From: Streptomyces bauhiniae
GTDB taxonomy: Bacteria; Actinomycetota; Actinomycetes; Streptomycetales; Streptomycetaceae
NCBI RefSeq assembly: GCF_004784475.1
Contig: NZ_SRRT01000013.1
Coordinates: 1 to 64,000 of the forward strand
Direction of reading: 5' to 3'
DNA: 64,000 nt
In this document: piece by piece, positions 58,530-64,000 of the stretch
How positions within the stretch are numbered: position 1 is the stretch's first letter
Layout of the letters: each line of letters begins with the position of its first letter
Translations under genes and position numbers: made by a program
Notes under the pieces: generated by a model
Databases searched by the model: none
Seen by the model: only the letters and a program-made list of their open reading frames with translations
Told to the model about the DNA's origin: nothing

Positions 58530-59372
58530 ATGGGCCGCAAAGCGCAGAAGGGAACGGCGCCACCGAAGGCGACGCGGGAGCGCCGTCCGGCACGACGGTT
58601 GCAGGGCGTAGACCCGCGCGTCCTGGCCGGGCAGCTGTACGAGCTGCACGCCCGCGCGGAGCGCGGCGGAGACCAGGGGTACCTGGAACGCTGGCCGGGC
58701 GACGGCGAGACCCACGGCGTCCTGCTGTTCGCGCAGGCGCACGCGGGCCGGCTCGCAGGGGAGGCGCACCAGCAGGCGACCCTCCTCCGCATCACGCTGG
58801 CCGAGTGGTTGCGCCAGCAGGCAGATCCGCTGCAACTGCGAGCACTCGACGACGCCCGCGGCGTCGGCGTGCGCTGGGACCAGGTCGCGCTCGCCCTCCA
58901 GTACATCGGCGCCGACGGTGAGCCGAACCCCTCCAGCGCCTTCAACAGGCACGCGAGCCTCAAGGTCGCCGTGCACGGCGAGCCCGAGGACCGACGCCAG
59001 CCGCACGTCGCACGGATCATCGAGGCCCGCGTCGTCCGGGAGGAGCTGGAGCGCCGTGAGCGCGAGCGGACCGAGGACGCGCGATACCCGGCGATGGACG
59101 CGGCGGCACGGGCGCTGCTCGCGCACTTCCAGGCGGGAGAGATCCTGAGCGATCCCGATGACAACTTCTGGTGGGACGAACTGGTCGAGGTCGTCGACGA
59201 CCGGCGGGACGCCACCGAGCGGGCCAACCTCGTGGTGTACGTGCGTGGCGCTGTACACGAGACCCACGCCTACGCCCGGCGGACCGGCCAAGAACCGACG
59301 ACCACCGCGCCAGCAGCTGCTGCCCTGGAGGTGGCTTCCGCTCTCGTGGACCCGGGTGGCGCCAGCACCTAA
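58530..59372 (+). CDS. HTH-like protein, 280 aa
   Basis: ATG 58530 after AGGGAG. Basic N-terminus, then helices with GVRWDQVALALQYIGADGEP near the middle, similar to the HTH of the 31896 and 57680 proteins. C-terminal acidic helical region. Probably DNA-binding. Confidence 0.65.
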   Translation: MGRKAQKGTAPPKATRERRPARRLQGVDPRVLAGQLYELHARAERGGDQGYLERWPGDGETHGVLLFAQAHAGRLAGEAHQQATLLRITLAEWLRQQADPLQLRALDDARGVGVRWDQVALALQYIGADGEPNPSSAFNRHASLKVAVHGEPEDRRQPHVARIIEARVVREELERRERERTEDARYPAMDAAARALLAHFQAGEILSDPDDNFWWDELVEVVDDRRDATERANLVVYVRGAVHETHAYARRTGQEPTTTAPAAAALEVASALVDPGGAST

Positions 59373-59406
59373 CAGGGCGACGCCGGACACGTCGGGCCAG
59401 TGCAAC

Positions 59407-59444
59407 GCGAGAGCCCCGCACCGGGGCCGGTACGGGGCTCTCGC
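59407..59444. terminator. Bidirectional terminator
   Basis: 12-bp perfect inverted repeat, arms 59407-59418 and 59433-59444, between convergent gene ends. Confidence 0.7.
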
Positions 59445-59463
59445 ATCACGAAGAGAGATCCTT

Positions 59464-59682
59464 TCACTCCTCCGGCTGCGGGTCGGGCGGGCAGCAGCGC
59501 GAAGGGGACTTCATGCCCATGATCGGGGCGTCACCCGCCTTCGGGCGGTGAGTGGGGCAGCTGTCGAGCATCTTGGTCAGCCCGCCGCACTGAGCCCGAG
59601 GGCAGGGGCAGCAAGCCGGGTCCGGCTTGCCGTTGATCAGGAAGAGGTGCGGCTCGAAGCCGGGTCCGAGGTCGTCGATCAT
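59464..59682 (-). CDS. Small cysteine-rich protein, 72 aa
   Basis: ATG 59682 overlaps the stop of the 59679-59831 gene. CCPCPRAQC and CCPPDP suggest metal binding. Unknown family. Confidence 0.6.
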   Translation of the reverse strand: MIDDLGPGFEPHLFLINGKPDPACCPCPRAQCGGLTKMLDSCPTHRPKAGDAPIMGMKSPSRCCPPDPQPEE

Positions 59683-59831
59683 CCGTAGGTCACCAGCACA
59701 ATGAATCCGACCGCGAGGCCGCCCAGGATCAGGAGGCCGGCGAGCAGGGATCGAGCCTGCCCTTCCGCTCGACGTCTCTCGTGCATCCGTAGACCGCGAG
59801 CGACTCCCCGCGCGATCTCGTCCTCGGTCAT
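59679..59831 (-). CDS. Small single-pass membrane protein, 50 aa
   Basis: MTEDEIARGVARGLRMHERR then the hydrophobic LLAGLLILGGLAVGFIVLVT. ATG overlaps the preceding stop. Role unknown. Confidence 0.65.
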   Translation of the reverse strand: MTEDEIARGVARGLRMHERRRAEGQARSLLAGLLILGGLAVGFIVLVTYG

Positions 59832-60241
59832 GTCCGCTCTCCCGCCGTGCTCTTGTCCATTCCATCCTTCCCCTCGCCGGCCTGCCGGTCGGCGGAGCGC
59901 CCGTTGTGCACTCCGCGCGCCTTGGCGGACCACGACAGCGCCTCTCCGTGCGTGTGCTGCCGGTAGACGACGTCACGACTCAACCGGGCAGCGGCGCCGA
60001 TCTGTTCGTACGTCGCCTGAGCGTCCCTGTTCTCGCCCCGCCGGGCCGCTCCTGCGGCTTCGTGGGCGGCCCGGCCGGCCGCATCCGCCGTGAGCATCAG
60101 GAGTTCGGTACGCCGAAGGGGGTCTATGGCGAGGTTGGCCGCACGGGCGAGCAGCTCGACCCGCTCGGCGCCCCCGGCCTCGTCGGCCCGCCGGGCGAGC
60201 TGCTCCACCTCGTCCGCGAACATGTCCACGTCGTACGCCAC
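59828..60241 (-). CDS. HTH-type regulator, 137 aa
   Basis: GTG 60241 after AGGGGAA. Helices followed by an HTH ATYEQIGAAARLSRDVVYRQ and a charged tail. A possible -10 TACGAT (60281-60286) lies between the two palindromes at 60254-60312, so autoregulation through them is plausible. Confidence 0.65.
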   Translation of the reverse strand: MAYDVDMFADEVEQLARRADEAGGAERVELLARAANLAIDPLRRTELLMLTADAAGRAAHEAAGAARRGENRDAQATYEQIGAAARLSRDVVYRQHTHGEALSWSAKARGVHNGRSADRQAGEGKDGMDKSTAGERT

Positions 60242-60253
60242 AGGCGTTCCCCT

Positions 60254-60312
60254 TGTTGGTTGTAGCCAACAGCGCCGCCGATCGTAGCGAGATGTGTTGG
60301 CTCCAGCCAACG
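60254..60312. repeat. Palindrome pair B, TGTTGGCT-type
   Basis: TGTTGGTTGTAGCCAACA (60254-60271) and TGTTGGCTCCAGCCAACG (60295-60312), centres 41 bp apart. Same family and spacing as pair A at 28912-28971. Located between parB and the HTH gene, so either a centromere (parS) or operator. Confidence 0.65.
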
Positions 60313-60357
60313 ACTTCACCCGAAAGGGATCAATTACGGCTTCGAGCGAGCCTCCCG

Positions 60358-60402
60358 GCATGGCGAAGGCCCCCCACTGGCGGCGGGGGGCCTTCGCCAT
60401 GC
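60358..60402 (-). terminator. Terminator of the parAB operon
   Basis: 18-bp perfect inverted repeat, arms 60358-60375 and 60385-60402, 10 bp beyond the parB stop. Confidence 0.75.
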
Positions 60403-60411
60403 CGGCGGCAG

Positions 60412-61323
60412 TCAGGCGGCAGCGATGCTCTCCTCGTCCTGCCGGTCGTCGCCCTCCAACTCCGGGCGCGCGCCGGGGACGACCTTCTTCGGGTACACCT
60501 TGTCGATCGTCTCGATGTACTCGCTCAGGCGGGTTCGAGCTTCCTCTGCCTGGAGCCGGACCGCATCGACGTCCTTGCGCTCCATGGCGGCGATGTGGCG
60601 CTCCCTGACACCGCCGATCGCCGCGGTGAAGCGGGTCAGCGTCTTCTGGGTCCGCAGGACCGCAGGGGGAGCGGTGGGTGCGGGGGGCGTCGCATCATCG
60701 CTCTCGTCAGTAATCAGCTTGACGGGATACTTGAGCTCTGCGGCCGCCCGCTCGAACTGGGCGGCGGTGGGGCGTCGACGGTTCTCCGCCGCCGCCAGCT
60801 CCCACGCCTTGGGGATGACAGCGAGGGCGGCGTCTTCGCCATGCTGGTCGATCACTGCGGCGATGACCACGGCGTGGGCGGGCCGCGCAATGCGGTGCAC
60901 TTTTTTACACCGCACGTTCAGCGCCACCACTTTGGCCAGGGCAGCGGCCTCCCTGACGAGTCGATGGACGTACTTCACGCTGATCTCCAGCACCTCGGCG
61001 CCCCAGAGCTCGAAGCTCGTGCAGCTGGAGTGCTGCCACAGGTCGTGTTCCTTGGCGTAGGCCAGGAGCAGCCCCTTGTTGACTGCACCGACGGCGAGGA
61101 CGTCGGCAACCGCCTCTTCTCCGCTTTCCCGGGCGTCGCGAAGTAGGGCCGTCACCTGATCCAGCTGTTCTTGAGGCGTTCCCTTGATGACGCGAGAGGG
61201 GTCGATGACGTTGGTGCCGTTGAAGCGGTCGGCCTCCAGGCCCGGCACCTTCTTCACGGGCTGGGCGCCCTTCCGGAGCCGGCCTGCGCCCATGCTCGGA
61301 CGGGCCGGCGCCTGGGCGCTCAT
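60412..61323 (-). CDS. parB: ParB-like partition protein, 303 aa
   Basis: ATG 61323 overlaps the parA stop. Basic N-terminus, then DPSRVIKGTPQEQLDQVTAL, a central helical DNA-binding-type region (EISVKYVHRLVREAAALAKV) and a C-terminal coiled coil (VDAVRLQAEEARTRLSEYIE). It lacks a clear GxRR/CTPase motif, so the family is inferred from the pairing with parA. Confidence 0.65.
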   Translation of the reverse strand: MSAQAPARPSMGAGRLRKGAQPVKKVPGLEADRFNGTNVIDPSRVIKGTPQEQLDQVTALLRDARESGEEAVADVLAVGAVNKGLLLAYAKEHDLWQHSSCTSFELWGAEVLEISVKYVHRLVREAAALAKVVALNVRCKKVHRIARPAHAVVIAAVIDQHGEDAALAVIPKAWELAAAENRRRPTAAQFERAAAELKYPVKLITDESDDATPPAPTAPPAVLRTQKTLTRFTAAIGGVRERHIAAMERKDVDAVRLQAEEARTRLSEYIETIDKVYPKKVVPGARPELEGDDRQDEESIAAA

Positions 61324-62018
61324 CGGGTGACCTCCACGAGGAGCTCCTTGGCGAGTTTGTGCATGTCGGATTCCGCTTTCAGCCGGGGGACTGTGCCGAA
61401 GCTCTGGGCGTACCCCGTCTTGGATTCGGACGCCGGGATCTCGGACGTGAGGACGTGCAGCCCTTCGTCCACCAGCTCCTTACGGACTCCGTCCGCGGCT
61501 CCTGCGCTGGGGTTGAACCGCGTGAGCAGGCAGACGACGTGAGGCCGATGGCCGGACATGGTCTCGACCTCGTCCATCGCACCCAGGATCGACGCGCCGC
61601 GGAACTTCTCCATGCCGCTCGGGTAGAGGGCCAGCACGAGGAGATCCGAGGATCGGATCGCGGCGAGGTGCGAGTTCTGCTTGCCGCGGTCCCACGCCTT
61701 GGTGTCGATCAGGGACAGGCCGCGCGGCGGTCGGAGTCGGTCTACCTCGGCCTTGAGTGAGGGCGCGGCGGGAGCGCGGTACACGGGGGCACCAAGGCCC
61801 TCGCCGTGCACGGGAAGCATCTCGGCCCACGCGAGCAGGGAGCCCGGCTCCTCCTGGCCGTCGCTGTCGTCGGCATCGTGTGCCACAGCGGGGATGCCCA
61901 TCTCCTTCCAGTTCCGAAGGAGGTGAGCAAGCGTGGTGGACTTCGCGCTCCCCCCCTTACCTACGAACGTGATCGTTCGTCCCTCTTCGGGGAGGGGGTT
62001 CTTCTCGGTCCAGTCCAT
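61320..62018 (-). CDS. parA: ParA-like partition ATPase, 232 aa
   Basis: ATG 62018. Deviant Walker A GKGGSAKST (20-28), DADDSDGQEE switch region, LIDTKAWDRG, and LLVLALYPSGMEKFRG as in ParA/Soj ATPases. No N-terminal HTH, so of the small ParA type. Drives plasmid partition with ParB. Confidence 0.75.
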   Translation of the reverse strand: MDWTEKNPLPEEGRTITFVGKGGSAKSTTLAHLLRNWKEMGIPAVAHDADDSDGQEEPGSLLAWAEMLPVHGEGLGAPVYRAPAAPSLKAEVDRLRPPRGLSLIDTKAWDRGKQNSHLAAIRSSDLLVLALYPSGMEKFRGASILGAMDEVETMSGHRPHVVCLLTRFNPSAGAADGVRKELVDEGLHVLTSEIPASESKTGYAQSFGTVPRLKAESDMHKLAKELLVEVTR

Positions 62019-62312
62019 GGCCCGGAGAGTACCGAGGGAGCAGGGCCCCAGTGGGGCCGGACACCGGTTTTTGTACGACGAGCACCCAAACCGACTGCCT
62101 TGGTCCCGTATCAGTGTGACGCACGAACTGAAAACGGACCGCCGAGCCACCAGGGGCTGGGGGAGGATGCTGCGGTAGCAGGGACTGAGGGTGTCGCACC
62201 CTAGGGTTGAGGAGTTCCGGAAACCGATGATCGGAGAGTCCATGCGTCAGCAGGCGGCGGCTGCCAGCCGCAGGCCAGGCGGGACGACATCATGCTGGAG
62301 AGGGCAGCGCTG

Positions 62313-63743
62313 ATGAACATCGAGAAGTACCTGCTGCCAGCTGGGATCGGGTTCGCCGCGCTGGTCGTCCTCCTCATCGTCACCATCGTCCTGCGTGCAC
62401 GCCGCAGCCGCGAGCAGGACAAGATGTCCGCCGAGGACCGGGAACGTCTGGCGGAGGAGCGCCGGAAGACGTGGCGCCGGCGCTTGGCAGTGACGAGTCT
62501 CGGGATCGCCTTCGCGATCATCCTCTGCATCGCCGGTATCGCGGCCTGGCTCTCCTTCGGCGCCCAGAAGGCGTACGCCTTCGACCGCAACGGCGGCTCG
62601 TGGGACGCCGCAACCGGCTTCGCGCTCCTCCTGGACGCCGGCGCGCTCGGCCTCTCGCTGCTCCGCCTCTTCGAGGCTCTGACAGCGCGGTCCAGTCAGC
62701 TGACCCGCTTCTACCTCGTCGCGTTCATCGTGGCCAGCGCGACAATGAACCTGCTTCACGCCCCGTCACCCTCGCTCGGGGGGCGTCTCGTCGCGGTCAT
62801 CCCGCCCCTGGTGTACGCGGTGTTCCTGGAGACGTTGCTGAAGAAGGTCGAGCAGCTGGTCCTCGGCAAGTACCCGAAGCGGAAGCGGAGGGACACCGAA
62901 CGCGGCTACAGCCTGCTGCTGTGGGTGCCCTTCGTCGGATACCCGCGCCAGATGTGGAAGAGGTGGCGCGAGGACCTCCACGACACCCTGGACAATGTCC
63001 GGGCCCCCGGCAGCAGGAAGCCTCTCGCCGCGGCGGCCACCATGGACCTGACACCGGGTGAGGACGAGGGGCCGGCACCGGACGAGAGCCCGAAGGCCAT
63101 CCCTGCGCCGTCCGCTCTCCGGCAGGCAGCTCCATCCGCCTCGCCCCCTGCCGCACCGCTTGGCGCCGAACCGAGGCCCACGCAGCAGCCCGCCTACGCC
63201 CCGGCCGCGGCCGTACCCGCACCGCGCGCGTCGAGCGCTCCGGGTCCCGCAGCGGAGGGCCGTCCCGCTCCGAGCCCCTCAGCAGCGGGCTCTGCGACGC
63301 CTCGTCCCTCTGCCTCGGCCGCGCCCTCCGGGGAGCGGTCGAAGAAGGACCAGCTCCGGGACGCCCTGGTGGATCAGGTCCGCGCAGGGGACCTGACCGT
63401 GCTGAGTAATACCCCCCAGATCGCCAACGGAGCTGCCTACAAGGCGAACCAGGCTCTCGGGCGGGCCGCCGGGGAAGGCCGAGACCATCGGGGGAACCAG
63501 AAGGGGCTGATGGCAGAGGGGGCCGTCCGCGCTGCGCTCAAGGGCCTCCTGCCGGAGCTCCGGAGGATCGCCGCGGAGGTCGAGCAAGTCAACCCGCGAG
63601 CAGCGGAGCCGGCGCCCGACCATCAGCGTCAGACTCAGGACGAGCCGCCCCACGAACGGCCGCGCGACAGTGAGCAGGAGCAGGCATTCCCCCGGGGAGC
63701 CGAATCCGAAGTAGAGGAGCCTCAGCACGCCGCGATGACGTAG
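62313..63743 (+). CDS. DUF2637-like membrane protein, 476 aa
   Basis: ATG 62313 with AGAGGG upstream; ATG 62292 is a weaker alternative. Five membrane helices: about residues 10-27, 60-82, then AATGFALLLDAGALGLSLLR, LVAFIVASATMNLLHAP and LVAVIPPLVYAVFLETLL. Order matches the DUF2637 core of the 20451 protein. A long Pro/Ala-rich tail ends with a charged helix. Second DUF2637 protein of the window. Confidence 0.7.
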   Translation: MNIEKYLLPAGIGFAALVVLLIVTIVLRARRSREQDKMSAEDRERLAEERRKTWRRRLAVTSLGIAFAIILCIAGIAAWLSFGAQKAYAFDRNGGSWDAATGFALLLDAGALGLSLLRLFEALTARSSQLTRFYLVAFIVASATMNLLHAPSPSLGGRLVAVIPPLVYAVFLETLLKKVEQLVLGKYPKRKRRDTERGYSLLLWVPFVGYPRQMWKRWREDLHDTLDNVRAPGSRKPLAAAATMDLTPGEDEGPAPDESPKAIPAPSALRQAAPSASPPAAPLGAEPRPTQQPAYAPAAAVPAPRASSAPGPAAEGRPAPSPSAAGSATPRPSASAAPSGERSKKDQLRDALVDQVRAGDLTVLSNTPQIANGAAYKANQALGRAAGEGRDHRGNQKGLMAEGAVRAALKGLLPELRRIAAEVEQVNPRAAEPAPDHQRQTQDEPPHERPRDSEQEQAFPRGAESEVEEPQHAAMT

Positions 63744-63800
63744 CGAGCAACGTGAAGGGGGCCCGGCGGTCGACCGCCGGGCCCCCTTCACGTTGCTCGC
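63743..63800. terminator. 58-bp perfect palindrome, bidirectional terminator
   Basis: Arms 63743-63771 and 63772-63800 are perfectly complementary with no unpaired loop. It starts at the last base of the 62313 gene's stop codon and faces the convergent partial gene. Confidence 0.7.
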
Positions 63801-63808
63801 CTTCGCGG

Positions 63809-64000
63809 CTACAGAGACACCATCCAGTGGGCCAGCTGCTCAGCCGACGGCCGCGCGCCCGCAGGGGCTTCGAGAACCGGCAGCAAGACCCGCTCCAGGG
63901 CGGGCCAGTGCGGGATGGTCCCGCACGGAATGCGGTTGCGTAACAGCAGCTGTCGGAGCACAGCCGCCGTAAAGCGGGCCGGGTCGACCCCCGCCGCGGC
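63809..64000 (-). CDS. C-terminal part of an unknown protein, runs off the window
   Basis: 63 codons open to the right edge, ending at TAG 63809-63811. The visible end (VLRQLLLRNRIPCGTIPHWP and SAEQLAHWMVSL) shows no known motif. The start lies beyond position 64000. Confidence 0.6.
   Translation of the reverse strand, partial: AAAGVDPARFTAAVLRQLLLRNRIPCGTIPHWPALERVLLPVLEAPAGARPSAEQLAHWMVSL

Overview
The window is very GC-rich, uses GTG and TTG starts freely, and carries Streptomyces-type plasmid genes throughout: an FtsK/TraB-like DNA pump, DUF2637 membrane proteins, a KorSA-like GntR repressor, winged-helix replication-type proteins and ParA/ParB. I read it as part of a large conjugative plasmid, or an integrated plasmid-like element, of Streptomyces or a close relative. 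No rRNA, tRNA, CRISPR array or intact insertion sequence was seen. Nothing settles whether the replicon is linear or circular.

Layout. (1) 0.3-16.3 kb, minus strand: 23 mostly unrecognised accessory genes in back-to-back transcription units. Units start from near-identical promoter cassettes whose transcripts should begin with the same small hairpin (loop DUGGCA); several units end at strong terminators. Recognisable products are three enzymes or enzyme-like proteins (a NUDT9-like Nudix hydrolase, a P-loop polynucleotide-kinase-like protein, a GGDEF diguanylate cyclase) and two stand-alone RapZ C-terminal-domain proteins. (2) 16.4-22.8 kb, minus strand: conjugation/spread operon with TraB-like ATPase and small membrane proteins, facing a divergent GntR-GNAT repressor at 23.1 kb; two operators lie between them. 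(3) 24.9-28.9 kb: two replication-type modules, one with AT-rich repeats inside the gene, one with palindromic iteron-like sites upstream. (4) 28.9-44 kb: repeat-rich noncoding stretch and a long accessory region of small hypothetical genes, a lipoprotein, a third RapZ-like protein and two tyrosine-recombinase-related genes. (5) 44.0-53.4 kb: a compact, translationally coupled biosynthetic-type cluster: XRE/TPR regulator, GT2 glycosyltransferase, archaeal-type S-adenosylmethionine synthetase, TIM-barrel isomerase, Gfo/Idh/MocA oxidoreductase, dTMP-kinase-like protein, carbamoyltransferase, Nudix hydrolase. (6) 53.7-64 kb: maintenance genes: MinD/ParA-like ATPase, a RelE/ParE-type toxin-antitoxin pair, several HTH proteins, a parAB pair with paired palindromes beside it, and a second DUF2637 membrane protein.

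How it fits together. The GntR regulator probably represses both itself and the transfer operon. ParA/ParB and the TGTTGGCT-type palindromes probably serve partition or local regulation. The TGTCA/TGACA sites suggest a plasmid-wide regulator or nucleoprotein site. The strongest candidate for something undescribed is the family of eleven hairpin leaders, whose stems vary in sequence but keep pairing while the loop stays constant. The second is the uncharacterised sugar/nucleotide-type biosynthetic cluster with its own SAM synthetase. All functional statements rest on reading motifs by eye; no database search was run.
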